Shown: positions 25,575-35,659 of the stretch, piece by piece
Layout: every line of letters begins with the position of its first letter
Numbering within the stretch: the first letter of the stretch is position 1
Notes under the pieces: model-generated
What the model was told of the DNA's origin: nothing
Seen by the model: only the letters and a program-made list of their open reading frames with translations
The model's database searches: none
Position numbers and translations under genes: made by a program
Assembly (NCBI RefSeq): GCF_014077005.1
Contig: NZ_JACGVC010000038.1
Location: forward strand, 101,186-165,185
Direction: 5' to 3'
From: Colwellia sp. MB3u-45
Lineage (GTDB): Bacteria; Pseudomonadota; Gammaproteobacteria; Enterobacterales; Alteromonadaceae
DNA length: 64,000 bases

Positions 25575-27677
25575 TTACTGGCCGATAGCGCTAACAATTT
25601 TGATTTGCTTATCATCTGGAATTTCTTGATAAGAAATCACCCGTAATCCCGGGATGGTATATTTAACAAATTTAGCTAAAACTGCACGTAAAATACCTGA
25701 CGTTAATAAAATTGGTGTGTCACCAGCCATTTCTTGCTGTTGTGCACCATCGGTCAAAGATTTCTGTAGTCTTTCTGCTAAACCTGGTTCGATACCTGCG
25801 CCATCATCTCCAGCCATTTGCATAGACTGATGCAACATCTGTTCCAACTCTGGTGACAAAGTTATGACAGGTACCTCTACCACAGGTCCAACTAACTCTT
25901 GCACAATGAATTTTCGCAAGGTTATCCGAACCGCCGCCGTTAACACTTCAGGGTCTTGAGTCTTAGGACCATACTCAACTAAGGTTTGAATAATGCTACG
26001 CATATCACGTACAGCCACCCCTTCATTCATTAAGTTTTGTAGTACTTTTACAATAGTGCCTAATGACAAGACATCAGGGATCAGGCCTTCAATCAATTTA
26101 GGATAACTCTTAGCTAACATATCAAGTAAGTTTTGAACTTCCTCATGGCCTAATAGCTGTGCGGTATTATTAGTTAAAATTTGACTTAAATGTGTTGCTA
26201 ATACCGTGGCTGAATCAACCACCGTATAGCCTAGTGATTGTGCGTGTTCGCGTTGATCTTTTTTTATCCACACCGCATCTAAGCCAAAAGCAGGGTCTTT
26301 GGTTGCAACACCATCAAGCTTGCCAAATACTTGACCTGGATTAATAGCCAGTTCTTGATCGTGGCGAATTTCGGCTTCACCTACCGTGACTCCCATCAGT
26401 GATATCCGGTAACTGTTAGGATCTAAGTCTAAATTATCGCGAATATGAACGGCTGGTACCAAAAAGCCAAATTCTTGCGAAAGCTTTTTTCTCACGCCTT
26501 TAATGCGATTAAGTAACTCTCCACCTTGAGCTTTATCCACCAAAGGAATTAAGCGATAGCCTATTTCAAGGCCAATAATATCAACATGATTGACATCATC
26601 CCAACCTAGGTCTTTAACTTCGGCTTCTTGTTGCTGACTTTCAACTTCTGCCGCCTGACCTTGTTCAATTAATTGTGCCGCCGCCGCTGCTTTATATTTA
26701 CTATTAAAAAACGCCACCCCCGCGATTAATATCGCAAAGGTTAAAAAAGCAAAGTGGGGCATTCCAGGCACAATGCCCATAACAAACATCACACCTGCGG
26801 CAATATAAAGTGATTTTTCTTGGCCAAGTTGACTACTAACTTGCTCGCCCATATCTTGAGAGGTGTTTTGGCGGGTAACCACGATTGCCGTGCCTACTGA
26901 GAGCAATAACCCTGGAATTTGTGCAACTAAACCGTCTCCGATAGTCAGTAGGGTATAAATTTCCACCGCACTGTCAAACGAAAGATCATGCTGCACCATA
27001 CCAATAATTAAACCACCAACAATATTGATAAAGAGAATTAAAATCCCCGCAATGGCATCACCTTTAACAAATTTACTCGCACCATCCATTGAACCATAAA
27101 AGTCGGCTTCACTGGTGACTTCAACTCGGCGTTCTCTCGCTTCATCTGCGGTGATAAAACCGGCATTTAAATCCGCGTCAATCGCCATTTGTTTACCTGG
27201 CATAGCGTCTAAAGTAAAGCGCGCAGTTACCTCAGCAATACGCCCTGCACCTTTGGTAACAACAACAAAGTTGATGATAATCAAAATGGAAAAAACGACT
27301 AAACCAACCGCATAATTGCCACCAATAACAACCGAGCCAAAGGCTTCAATCACTTTCCCTGCCGCATCAGGGCCTTCGTGCCCCTCAAGTAATACCACTC
27401 GGGTACTCGCAACATTAAGCGCTAAACGTAAAATAGTCGCAATCAGCAATACCGCTGGAAATGAGCCAAACTCAAGCGGCTTTAAGGTATAAACCGTGAT
27501 CAATAAAACCACCAGAGACAAGGCAATATTGAAGGAAAAAAGAATATCCAACAAAAATGCTGGCATAGGTAAAATCACCATACCGAGCGCCGCCATCACG
27601 AGGAATGGCGTACCTAAACCTGAAAGTAGGTTAAGTTTTTGTTTCTTTAGCTTATTAAAAGTTGCGGCTAACTGCAT
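25575..27677 (-). CDS. flhA: flagellar type III export protein FlhA
   Basis: FlhA is the large export-gate protein. The 700-residue product has eight N-terminal membrane helices, the conserved LRLALNVASTR motif and the FHIPEP-type region (ARFTLDAMPGKQMAID), then a large cytoplasmic domain that docks chaperone-substrate complexes. Length is typical. A sigma-54-like site lies 40 bases upstream, and a 344-base gap separates it from flhB, so flhA probably starts its own transcript with flhF. Confidence 0.97.
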   Translation of the reverse strand: MQLAATFNKLKKQKLNLLSGLGTPFLVMAALGMVILPMPAFLLDILFSFNIALSLVVLLITVYTLKPLEFGSFPAVLLIATILRLALNVASTRVVLLEGHEGPDAAGKVIEAFGSVVIGGNYAVGLVVFSILIIINFVVVTKGAGRIAEVTARFTLDAMPGKQMAIDADLNAGFITADEARERRVEVTSEADFYGSMDGASKFVKGDAIAGILILFINIVGGLIIGMVQHDLSFDSAVEIYTLLTIGDGLVAQIPGLLLSVGTAIVVTRQNTSQDMGEQVSSQLGQEKSLYIAAGVMFVMGIVPGMPHFAFLTFAILIAGVAFFNSKYKAAAAAQLIEQGQAAEVESQQQEAEVKDLGWDDVNHVDIIGLEIGYRLIPLVDKAQGGELLNRIKGVRKKLSQEFGFLVPAVHIRDNLDLDPNSYRISLMGVTVGEAEIRHDQELAINPGQVFGKLDGVATKDPAFGLDAVWIKKDQREHAQSLGYTVVDSATVLATHLSQILTNNTAQLLGHEEVQNLLDMLAKSYPKLIEGLIPDVLSLGTIVKVLQNLMNEGVAVRDMRSIIQTLVEYGPKTQDPEVLTAAVRITLRKFIVQELVGPVVEVPVITLSPELEQMLHQSMQMAGDDGAGIEPGLAERLQKSLTDGAQQQEMAGDTPILLTSGILRAVLAKFVKYTIPGLRVISYQEIPDDKQIKIVSAIGQ

Positions 27678-28021
27678 GAGTGCTTAAGGATAATTTTTTG
27701 ACGTGTCTTGTAATTAGCAATAATCAGACCAATGTTATTACTTTTGTAATTTATGCATTTTTATTTTGTATTTTTTAGTATCACTATTGATCAGTTCTTG
27801 TTCATATAAAAAAATCGTAATGCATAAACGACAAAATTTTATTCTAGGTCGACAGTTAATCCGAATTAGATAACGCCTATGGCTGCTGATGTGGATTGGG
27901 GGTTATTGTTGCTTAAAACTGTCCAATATTTTTACTGACAGCTGATGACTAATTGTTTAACCACCGACCGACAGCGATGTCTTTTTACTGAAAGCTAATC
28001 CCGACCTTTTTTTCGTCAGAA
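27678..28021. other. flhB-flhA intergenic region with repeated element
   Basis: It has a sigma-54-like site near flhA and two copies of TTTTTACTGACAGCT (27929-27943, and with changes at 27982-27996) on the flhB side. The same word occurs three times in the flgE-flgF gap. No gene or strong terminator hairpin was found. Confidence 0.55.
27716..27731 (-). promoter_or_regulatory. candidate sigma-54 promoter for flhA
   Basis: On the minus strand TGGTCTGATTATTGCT keeps the GG-N10-GC spacing and a perfect TTGCT -12 element, but the -24 element is TGGTCT rather than TGGCAC. It lies about 40 bases before flhA. Confidence 0.5.
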
Positions 28022-29152
28022 TTAATAGCGAAATTCATCTGGGATGGGTAAGTTTTTGGCCACAGGTTTGGGTCGGCGCGCCTGACCTTTTTTATGGGCA
28101 CTCAACTGAAAAATAAATGCCAGTATTTGTGCTACTGCCGCAAATAATTGTTCTGGGATTTCTTCATTGGGCTCTGCGGTGTAATATAAAGATCGAGCTA
28201 AAGCTGGAGATGCCACAACCTCAATATTATGCTCTTTGGCAATGGTACGAATATGTAAGGCCATTTCATCTATGCCTTTAGCGACTAATACCGGTGCACC
28301 ACCCGCTTCAGTGTCATATTTAAGCGCTACTGAATAATGGGTTGGGTTAGTGATCACCACATCAGATTGGGGTACGTCTTGCATCATGCGCCGTTGTGAC
28401 ATTTCATATTGCGCCCTTCTAATCCGACCTTTTGTTTCTGGGCTACCTTCAGAGCTTTTCATTTCATCTTTAATTTCTTGCATACTCATTTTTAATTGCC
28501 GATTATGATTCCACACTTGATATGGCGCATCAATAACCACAATAATGCCAATTGAAAACGCTAAGGCTAAAAACATCCACATCAGTAATGACACCGCATG
28601 AGCAAAATTATCCGGAATATTCTCCGTACTTAAACTCAATATTTGGCCAAACAAACTACTCAGTAATAAATACGCTGAAATAAAAACCACAAAAAACTTA
28701 AGAATTGACTTAATAAGTTCAACATAGGATTGCACACCAAACATGCGTTTAAACCCAGCCATCGGCGAAAGTTTACTGGCTTTGGGTGCCATAGCTTCCC
28801 AAGAAAAACTGATACCGCCCAGCAGCATGTTGCCAATAAAGGCCGCAATAACAATAATAATATGTATCCAAAGAAAAGGTACTGTTATTGCACTGATACT
28901 ATCACTGATCACTTGATATAAAGCATGCACATCCATGGTTTCTTTCCGACTTAGACTCAGCAGACGAGTCATCATCTTTGCTAGGCCCTCAACCAAAGAA
29001 TTGCCCATGAGCATCAATGCCGCCGCACTGCCGACTAAAACAAACATAGTGCCTAAATCTTTTGAACGCGCTATTTGGCCTTTTTTTCTCGCGTCAGAAA
29101 GTTTTTTCGCCGTGGGTTCTTCGGTTTTTTCACCGCTATCAGATTCAGCCAT
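28022..29152 (-). CDS. flhB: flagellar export switch protein FlhB
   Basis: FlhB controls the change of export from rod/hook to filament proteins. The 376-residue protein starts with DSGEKTEEPTAKKL, has four membrane helices (about residues 35-205), and the autocleavage site NPTH at 269-272, the same position as in Salmonella. ATG 29152 overlaps the fliR stop codon (TAATG), so translation is coupled; an upstream in-frame start at 29170 would lie inside fliR. The C-terminal tail is basic. It is the last gene of the fliK-to-flhB run. Confidence 0.97.
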   Translation of the reverse strand: MAESDSGEKTEEPTAKKLSDARKKGQIARSKDLGTMFVLVGSAAALMLMGNSLVEGLAKMMTRLLSLSRKETMDVHALYQVISDSISAITVPFLWIHIIIVIAAFIGNMLLGGISFSWEAMAPKASKLSPMAGFKRMFGVQSYVELIKSILKFFVVFISAYLLLSSLFGQILSLSTENIPDNFAHAVSLLMWMFLALAFSIGIIVVIDAPYQVWNHNRQLKMSMQEIKDEMKSSEGSPETKGRIRRAQYEMSQRRMMQDVPQSDVVITNPTHYSVALKYDTEAGGAPVLVAKGIDEMALHIRTIAKEHNIEVVASPALARSLYYTAEPNEEIPEQLFAAVAQILAFIFQLSAHKKGQARRPKPVAKNLPIPDEFRY

Positions 29153-29937
29153 TAGGGCGCGGCTCCACAATCGATAAGATAACAGCTAAAATCTAAAGCC
29201 CGTTGCCATTGCATAACAAAATGACTATAAAAATTACCCATGGTTAACCACATAATTAATAATCCTGCACACATGGTGACAGGAAAACCAATAGCGAAAA
29301 TATTCAATTGCGGCGCTGCTCGCGTCATAATGCCAAATGAAAAGTTAATTAATAACATCGCTGTTAAAGGTGCAATGGCGAGTGACAATGCGGTGGCAAA
29401 CATCCATCCACCCCATTGGGCGATTTCTTTAAATTTGATACTGGAAAATTCTGGGGCAGGAATAGGAATAGTGTCAAAACTGGCGACCACAAACTGTAAA
29501 TAAGCTAAGTGGCCATCCATTGTCCAAAACAATAATGATGATAAAATTAAAAAGAACTGACCTACAGCCGGCACGCTTGTGCCACTGGCGGGGTCAACAA
29601 GCGAGGCAAAACCTAAACCCGTTTGCATCGCGATAATTTGGCCCGCTAAGGTAAAAGTATTAACCACCATCACGGTGACAAAGCCGAGCATGATGCCGAT
29701 AATCATTTGCTCACCAATGAGCAATGTTGTCGCCAATGAAAACATATTATCAACACGAGCAGGCGGTAATGCTGGCATAACCGCGACCGTGACGGCCAAG
29801 CAAAGAAACAATTTCACCCGTCCAGGAATGGCTTTTGCCCCTAAGCCTATCATTGACATCACCATGGCTGAAATACGTGTAAACGGCAGCAAAAAATCAG
29901 CCATGCTTTGATTAATAATTGACTCAGTGAACTCCAT
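29152..29937 (-). CDS. fliR: flagellar export protein FliR
   Basis: FliR is part of the FliPQR export-gate core. The 261-residue protein is strongly hydrophobic with about six helices; GLGFASLVDPASG and GLLIMWLTMGNF are family patterns. It starts three bases after fliQ and ends overlapping flhB by one base. Length is normal. Confidence 0.95.
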   Translation of the reverse strand: MEFTESIINQSMADFLLPFTRISAMVMSMIGLGAKAIPGRVKLFLCLAVTVAVMPALPPARVDNMFSLATTLLIGEQMIIGIMLGFVTVMVVNTFTLAGQIIAMQTGLGFASLVDPASGTSVPAVGQFFLILSSLLFWTMDGHLAYLQFVVASFDTIPIPAPEFSSIKFKEIAQWGGWMFATALSLAIAPLTAMLLINFSFGIMTRAAPQLNIFAIGFPVTMCAGLLIMWLTMGNFYSHFVMQWQRALDFSCYLIDCGAAP

Positions 29938-29939
29938 GG

Positions 29940-30209
29940 CTAACTGACTACGCTAGGGATGCTACCGATGAGTCGAATGGTATAATCCATTAGTTTTTGT
30001 ACCAACCAATGTCCGCCTATAATTAAAGACAGCAAAGTCACAATTAAACGCGGTAAAAAACTCAAGGTTTGTTCATTTATCGAGGTAGCGGCTTGGAATA
30101 CTGCTACAACCAAACCAATAATCAGGCTTGGCACAATAACGGCACTCACCAGTACAATCACTAGAAACAGCGCATCTCGTAAAATATCAACAAATACCTC
30201 AGGACCCAT
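29940..30209 (-). CDS. fliQ: flagellar export protein FliQ
   Basis: FliQ is an 89-residue two-helix gate protein; four copies surround FliP and FliR. The sequence shows FVDILRDALFLVIVL, then FQAATSINEQTLSFLPRL, the conserved family motif. Its ATG overlaps the fliP stop by one base (TAATG). Confidence 0.96.
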   Translation of the reverse strand: MGPEVFVDILRDALFLVIVLVSAVIVPSLIIGLVVAVFQAATSINEQTLSFLPRLIVTLLSLIIGGHWLVQKLMDYTIRLIGSIPSVVS

Positions 30210-31006
30210 TACGTGGCTCCCATACCGTAACTTGTTGCCAGTGTACCTATCACTAAATTCCAGCCATCAATCAGCACAAATAGCATTAACTTAAACGGCA
30301 AAGATACGATCATCGGCGATAGCATCATCATCCCCATCGCCATTAAAATACTGGCCACCACTAAATCTATGATTAAAAATGGAATAAATAACATAAAGCC
30401 AATTTGAAATGCCGTTTTTAACTCACTAATAACAAAGGCTGGAATGATCACTGTCATCGGTAAATCTGTTGGTTTATCAACTTGTGTTATACCTGCCATT
30501 TGGGCCAAGGTATCCAGATCTTTAATACGTGTTTGCTCTAACATAAACGCCCGTAATGGCACTTTAGCTTTATTAATCGCCTCAACCGAGGTTAATTGGT
30601 CTTGTAAGTAAGGTTGAATCGCCCGAGCATTAATTTCGTTATAGACCGGCGTCATAATAAATAAGGTCATAAACAAAGTAATGCCAATAATAACCTGATT
30701 AGACGGGGTTTGTTGTAAACCAAAAGCTTGCCGTAAAATCGCCATGACCACCACAATGCGGGTAAACGACGTCATCATGATCACCGCTGCCGGTATGAAA
30801 CCTAGCGCGGTCATAAAAATTAATATTTGTAAGGTAACTGAGTATTCTTGCGAACCATCCGGATTAGTGGTCAAGGTTAACGCTGATAATGAAAGGCCAT
30901 CGGCGGCAAAACTAGTATTGCTAATGAGTAAAAACGACAAAATCGTCACCAGTAAAGTGACGATTTTGTTTAACGATAATAATGATTTTTTATTTTTGTT
31001 TATCAT
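30209..31006 (-). CDS. fliP: flagellar export protein FliP
   Basis: FliP is the main subunit of the export-gate pore. The 265-residue product has a cleavable signal peptide ending near SNTSFAAD, a short periplasmic loop, and helices with [20 protein letters not shown] and [15 protein letters not shown], both diagnostic. It overlaps the end of fliO by 17 bases and the start of fliQ by one, consistent with coupled translation in fliOPQR. Confidence 0.97.
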   Translation of the reverse strand: MINKNKKSLLSLNKIVTLLVTILSFLLISNTSFAADGLSLSALTLTTNPDGSQEYSVTLQILIFMTALGFIPAAVIMMTSFTRIVVVMAILRQAFGLQQTPSNQVIIGITLFMTLFIMTPVYNEINARAIQPYLQDQLTSVEAINKAKVPLRAFMLEQTRIKDLDTLAQMAGITQVDKPTDLPMTVIIPAFVISELKTAFQIGFMLFIPFLIIDLVVASILMAMGMMMLSPMIVSLPFKLMLFVLIDGWNLVIGTLATSYGMGAT

Positions 31007-31454
31007 AAGTTTTTATAGCTTTTTGTTTGAATAGTTTTGCTAACGACTGAGCAAAATCAACACTGTTTTCTGTGGCATTCACCAAGGGTTCATCAAGGGT
31101 TTCTAACAAGGTAACCTGCTGTGTGGTGACCCCAAGCAATAATTGTTTATCTCCAGCTTGCACCACCACTAACTTCTCTTTTGCCCCAAGGTGTAAACTT
31201 GTGACTATTTTTAAGCCATGGTGAGTTTGACGTACGCCTTGAAAACGCTTTAATATCATGGCACTAATAACAATCACCGCCAGCACCATCAGTAATGACA
31301 TAATCATACTCATAGAATTCATATTAGTGGCAACATGCTTGCCCACTTCAACCGGAACATCCTCAGTTAAAGCAACATCGCTAACAACCTCTTGCGCATG
31401 GGCAAAGGCTGCAAAAGCCAACCAGCTTAAAAGTCCTGATAAAGTTTTTTTCAT
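30990..31454 (-). CDS. fliO: flagellar biosynthesis protein FliO
   Basis: FliO is a chaperone-like factor for FliP assembly. The 154-residue protein has an N-terminal hydrophobic segment ([15 protein letters not shown], possible signal), a second helix ([19 protein letters not shown]) and the cytoplasmic FliO domain with [20 protein letters not shown] and QLLLGVT. FliO is the most divergent export protein, so context supports this call: fliN ends seven bases before it and fliP overlaps it. Confidence 0.9.
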   Translation of the reverse strand: MKKTLSGLLSWLAFAAFAHAQEVVSDVALTEDVPVEVGKHVATNMNSMSMIMSLLMVLAVIVISAMILKRFQGVRQTHHGLKIVTSLHLGAKEKLVVVQAGDKQLLLGVTTQQVTLLETLDEPLVNATENSVDFAQSLAKLFKQKAIKTYDKQK

Positions 31455-31460
31455 TAGTGA

Positions 31461-31853
31461 CTATTTTAACTTTTTAATACGTTCAACTTGGCTAATAACA
31501 TCAGTCAAGCGAATACCAAATTTATCATTAACCACAACCACTTCACCATGAGCGATTAAGGTGCCATTGACCATCACATCTAATGATTCACCTGCAACAC
31601 GGTCAAGTTCAACAACCGAGCCTTGGTTCAGCTGTAGCAAATTTCGAATACTAATATGACTACGCCCTACTTCCATAGAGATGGTAACAGGTATGTCTAG
31701 AATCGCATCGAGCTTACGCTTTTCTGCACCTGAGATATTGCCACTATCTTCTTCTAACTCTTCCAATTCAACCGCTTTAGCCGCTTCTGCACTAGCTTGC
31801 TCATCCATCGCTTCATCCCACATACCTAAATCATCTTTGTTTTCTGTACTCAT
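31461..31853 (-). CDS. fliN: flagellar C-ring protein FliN
   Basis: FliN forms the lower C-ring and binds CheY and export cargo. The product is about 130 residues: an acidic N-terminal tail, then the SpoA domain (LDIPVTISMEVGRSHI, LLQLNQGSVVELD, GEVVVVNDKFGIRLTDV). ATG 31853 is preferred, with GAGGAAA seven bases upstream; an in-frame ATG at 31874 would add seven residues. It follows fliM after 164 bases that contain small tandem repeats. Confidence 0.96.
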   Translation of the reverse strand: MSTENKDDLGMWDEAMDEQASAEAAKAVELEELEEDSGNISGAEKRKLDAILDIPVTISMEVGRSHISIRNLLQLNQGSVVELDRVAGESLDVMVNGTLIAHGEVVVVNDKFGIRLTDVISQVERIKKLK

Positions 31854-31959
31854 ACTATTTTCCTCAATTTTCATCGAGTAGCGTCAAAATACTTACACTA
31901 CTCGTTTGTTATTTTCTATTATGCCGTTATACAATTTTTACACCAGAGTTAATCAGTCC

Positions 31960-31998
31960 TGTTTTATCAAGCCTGTTTTCTCAAACATGTTTTATCAA
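31960..31998. repeat. three short tandem copies between fliM and fliN
   Basis: TGTTTTATCAA occurs at 31960-31970 and 31988-31998, with TGTTTTCTCAA at 31974-31984, giving a 14-base period just beyond the fliM stop codon. Confidence 0.75.
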
Positions 31999-32017
31999 TA
32001 TTACTTATCCAGGTTTG

Positions 32018-33079
32018 TTATAAATAATCGTCTAATAAATGCAGCTCGGCATCACTGTCTAAACGCTTACCACCTTTGGTCAAAATAGTTAGCTCTGATT
32101 TAACTGATTCCGGACGCTTAATTTTTGATTCTATTTTCAGCGCTAAATTATTACGACTTTGACCAAGTTGAGCCCTAAATGACGGTAATTTTTCTATTAA
32201 TACAGTAATATGTTCAGGCATATCAATGGGAATAATGTCACCGGCTTTAAGGTCCATAATTTTTTGCAATGGCAAGGTCACTTCGATAAATTTAGTTGAT
32301 ATCTCGACCGACACGTCCATAATTTCATCACGCAGGGCCTTCGACCAACGCATATCAGTATCTTCTTTATCAGTTTGTAAACCGGCATCAAGTAATTCGC
32401 GAATAGGCTCTAACATTGCATACGGTAAAACCACATGAAAATCACCGCCACCCCCATCAAGTTCAATATGAAAAGAACTAATCACCACCACTTCAGTTGG
32501 ACTAACAATATTTGCCATCGAGGGATTAACTTCTGAATCAAGATATTCAAATGAAACATCCATCACAGGTGACCATGCTACTTTATAATCTTCAAAGATA
32601 ATTTTTAACAACATTTGCACAATACGGCGTTCAGTGGGAGTAAATTCACGTCCTTCAATTTTCGCATGATATCGACCATCACCACCAAAAAAATTGTCCA
32701 CTAATATAAAAACCAGTCGCGCTTCCATGGTAATTAGTGCCGTGCCTTTTAAAGGCCGAAAGCGCACCATATTTAAACTGGTTGGCACAAATAAAGTATG
32801 TACGTATTCTCCAAACTTAATCATTTGGATACCGTTAATAGAAACTTCTGCGGTGCGACGCATCATATTAAATAAACTAATACGCATATGACGTGCAAAA
32901 CGTTCGTTGATCATCTCCAACGTTGGCATGCGGCCACGAACAAGGCGATCTTGCGAAGAGAAATCGTAATCAGACGTCTCTCCTGAATTAGCAGAGTCCT
33001 CTAAAGTTTCATCTTCTTCAACATCATCAACACCGTGTAAAAGTGCATCAATTTCATCTTGAGATAATAAATCACTCAC
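32018..33079 (-). CDS. fliM: flagellar motor switch protein FliM
   Basis: FliM is the C-ring subunit that binds phospho-CheY. The 353-residue protein has the CheY-binding N-terminus (DLLSQDEIDALLHGV), the middle CheC-like domain (GTALITMEARLVFILVD, FFGGDG) and a C-terminal SpoA domain. Length is typical. It lies 142 bases after fliL, with A-rich short repeats between (33146-33187). Confidence 0.97.
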   Translation of the reverse strand: MSDLLSQDEIDALLHGVDDVEEDETLEDSANSGETSDYDFSSQDRLVRGRMPTLEMINERFARHMRISLFNMMRRTAEVSINGIQMIKFGEYVHTLFVPTSLNMVRFRPLKGTALITMEARLVFILVDNFFGGDGRYHAKIEGREFTPTERRIVQMLLKIIFEDYKVAWSPVMDVSFEYLDSEVNPSMANIVSPTEVVVISSFHIELDGGGGDFHVVLPYAMLEPIRELLDAGLQTDKEDTDMRWSKALRDEIMDVSVEISTKFIEVTLPLQKIMDLKAGDIIPIDMPEHITVLIEKLPSFRAQLGQSRNNLALKIESKIKRPESVKSELTILTKGGKRLDSDAELHLLDDYL

Positions 33080-33221
33080 TCAATAGTCTCTTTATCTTGT
33101 TAGTTTAGTTACACTGTTCACAAACCATAGCCGTTAACTTAAGCAAAAGTTTAATCAAAAATTCAATCAAAAGCTTCAATCAACCAAGCAATCTATTCGC
33201 GGCTATTTTTCTTCAAAGGAA

Positions 33222-33755
33222 TTACTGCATGACAAAGCCGGTAAAGAGTACTTTTTCAACCACTGTACTCCCTTCAATTTCAGTCATTACTTTCTGAACT
33301 GCTACTAAAGACTTTTGCTTTAAAGCTACTTTTCCTGCACTTGTTGCTAGATCATCAGCATTCGACTTTGAGAAAACACCTAACAAGGCACTTTCAATTA
33401 AGGGTACATGTTTTTTAGCGATTTCTTCATTTTCAGCGCCTCGCACCAACAGCTGTACACGAATTTCAACAAAGCGATCACGAGCAATTCCAGGTACATT
33501 AAAGCGAAAATGTCTTGGCATAGGCACATATAAAGCTGAGCCAAGTTGAGCACCTACGACTTTTACCGCTTCGTTTTCAGCGCCTGTGTCTAAAGCCGCA
33601 TCGATCTCAGCTTGTGAAATGTCATTATCACCACCAAAGATAAAAAACGCAGCCGCACCGCCAGCAATAGCCAAAACGGCAACAATGGCGATAATGATAA
33701 TCAACTTTTTCTTCTTACCTGGGTTATCCAGCTTAAGTTCTTTTTCGTCTGCCAT
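33222..33755 (-). CDS. fliL: flagellar basal-body protein FliL
   Basis: FliL surrounds stators and supports motor output. The 177-residue protein has a Lys-rich cytoplasmic start, one membrane helix (about residues 17-40, LIIIIAIVAVLAIAGG) and a periplasmic domain with RFNVPGIARDRFVEIRVQLL. It lies between fliK and fliM with its own 101-base upstream gap. Confidence 0.94.
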   Translation of the reverse strand: MADEKELKLDNPGKKKKLIIIIAIVAVLAIAGGAAAFFIFGGDNDISQAEIDAALDTGAENEAVKVVGAQLGSALYVPMPRHFRFNVPGIARDRFVEIRVQLLVRGAENEEIAKKHVPLIESALLGVFSKSNADDLATSAGKVALKQKSLVAVQKVMTEIEGSTVVEKVLFTGFVMQ

Positions 33756-33856
33756 GGTTTCTACCTGTGAAGAGTTTTTATATCTATTGTTAAACTATAT
33801 CGTTGAATAGCTGCTAATCCAAAGGGTTTATCAAGTATTGTCAGTGTATTCATGAA

Positions 33857-35374
33857 TTAAGCATAGTAATCGATACCGGTTGACGAAGCTTTGAGCACAT
33901 TCACTATTGCGTTATCATTTTCACTGAAACTGTCTTCAGCCGACTGGGCATTTTGCCCCTTGTTAGACTGGCTGTCAAAACCATCACCATCTTGCTCTTT
34001 TGCTTCGCGCTGTTCGATATTTGCCTCCCCAACATCAACACCACTTTCAGCTAACATATCGCGTAACTTGCCCATATTTTGCTCTAAAGCCTCTCTTGCT
34101 TGCTGGTTTTGCACCACAAATTGCACCGCGGCTTGCTCATTTTGTAAATTCACTCGCACATGAATATTACCCATCTCTGGTGGGTCAAGTTGAATTTCCA
34201 CTTGTTGAATTTTTTGGTTGATCATCACCATCACTTTATCTTTAACAGCATCGGCAAAATCTTTACGGTAAATAGCAATAGTTTCAGTCTGCATAGTGGC
34301 AAATGATTTTTGTGTTGAGACAGTATTTGTCGTTAATTGATTTACCGTACTTTCAAAACTTTGCTCTTGCTGGGCAGCTAAATCCGCAGCACTTGTCAGC
34401 GGCTTGGCTTGATCAACTAATGTTTGATTAAACACTGACGCCACTTTGTCAACTTGTGGTGTTAGCTTGTCGCCCTCAGTTTTAGCGGTTTTTTGTGCCT
34501 CGAGCATGGCACTGGCTAATTTATCAAGGTCTTCATTTATCGCTGTTTTCTGATTAGTATCAAGTTTTGTATCCGTAACCGATGTTGATACCACAGTAGC
34601 TGTACTTTGATTAACAAGATGAGTTTTTGCGGCTTCGATATCGCTACCAGGTTTAAATTCACTCGCTTTATCGCTGGCACTATTTTGCAATGCGCTATTG
34701 TTAGCTAATTGGTCAACACCTTGGGTTTTATCTAAACCGGCATTGCCTTCTTCAGTTAATGCTTTTATACCTGCTTGCTTTGCCATTAGCTCGGCATCAT
34801 CAATGCTAGCTTGCTCACTCGTTAAGGACGTTGTGCCGGCAGTGGTTGTTTGCATATAGCCTGATGTAACGTCGCCCGGCACTTTCCCTTCAGCAGTATT
34901 ATTTGCTGCAGATTTTGTCAACAATTGCTCTGCACCACTTAACATTTTTAATAAATCAACCGCGTCATCATTTTCAACATTGCTCGCTAAGTCACTTTGG
35001 GTTTGAGCTTGATGTTCAGTTTGAGTTTGAAAGCCAAGATAGGATTTTAGCTCAGCGTTTGGCGCAGAGAGATTTTTGGCATCGTCTATCGGTAAAGGCA
35101 CGGGTAAAGTATGAGCATCATCAACTTCATTGCCCTTGGCTAAACGCTCGCTTTTTAAAGCCTGTTGGTGTTGTTCTGCCGCTTTAGAGACAAAATTGCC
35201 ATATGGCTCAGTATTTTGCTCTGACTCTTCCGCTTTTTTTCTTAAATAGTGTTGCTCCATCGCATCATTAAATGCGTTGCTTTTAGCTTGACTTTTTATT
35301 GACGACCCACCTTTAGCACCAGGGGTGTCAAGGCTTTGGCCAGCATCAGTAGACAATATATTCATTTGAGACAT
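33857..35374 (-). CDS. fliK: flagellar hook-length control protein FliK
   Basis: FliK measures hook length and triggers FlhB switching. The 505-residue protein has a long low-complexity N-terminal part rich in Gln, Ala, Thr and Ser, and a conserved C-terminal Flg_hook domain (about residues 385-465): VEIQLDPPEMGNIHVRV, VQFVVQNQQAREALEQN and LRDMLAESGVDV. It heads the fliK-L-M-N-O-P-Q-R-flhB run and has a sigma-54-like site upstream. Confidence 0.93.
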   Translation of the reverse strand: MSQMNILSTDAGQSLDTPGAKGGSSIKSQAKSNAFNDAMEQHYLRKKAEESEQNTEPYGNFVSKAAEQHQQALKSERLAKGNEVDDAHTLPVPLPIDDAKNLSAPNAELKSYLGFQTQTEHQAQTQSDLASNVENDDAVDLLKMLSGAEQLLTKSAANNTAEGKVPGDVTSGYMQTTTAGTTSLTSEQASIDDAELMAKQAGIKALTEEGNAGLDKTQGVDQLANNSALQNSASDKASEFKPGSDIEAAKTHLVNQSTATVVSTSVTDTKLDTNQKTAINEDLDKLASAMLEAQKTAKTEGDKLTPQVDKVASVFNQTLVDQAKPLTSAADLAAQQEQSFESTVNQLTTNTVSTQKSFATMQTETIAIYRKDFADAVKDKVMVMINQKIQQVEIQLDPPEMGNIHVRVNLQNEQAAVQFVVQNQQAREALEQNMGKLRDMLAESGVDVGEANIEQREAKEQDGDGFDSQSNKGQNAQSAEDSFSENDNAIVNVLKASSTGIDYYA

Positions 35375-35659
35375 AACAGACCTTTCTTAAATGTAGACTT
35401 AAGCACAATTTAATAAATTATTTCTATTGTTAATTAAGCAATATTCATTCCAAAAATAATTTTCAAGAGAGAAGGCAGTATGATCCTGCTTGTCTCTACC
35501 TGTGACCAAATCGTGCCGATCTAATAGGCAGTTCAGCGCTAAAGATTAAAGTGAACTAAATATAAAAGCATCAATAACAAGCCTTGAGTTTGAATCTTGA
35601 TGCTGATGGGGTTTACTCAAGTACTTAATCTATTGTTTCTATTATTAAAATGGCAGAGT
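35375..35659. other. fliJ-fliK gap
   Basis: These 285 bases contain a sigma-54-like site near fliK. A clear terminator for fliJ is not seen. No gene is supported. Confidence 0.5.
35438..35452 (-). promoter_or_regulatory. candidate sigma-54 promoter for fliK operon
   Basis: On the minus strand TGGAATGAATATTGC has GG-N10-GC spacing and a perfect TTGC, with the -24 element changed at two places. It lies 64 bases before the fliK ATG, as expected for a FlrA or FlrC target. Confidence 0.55.
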
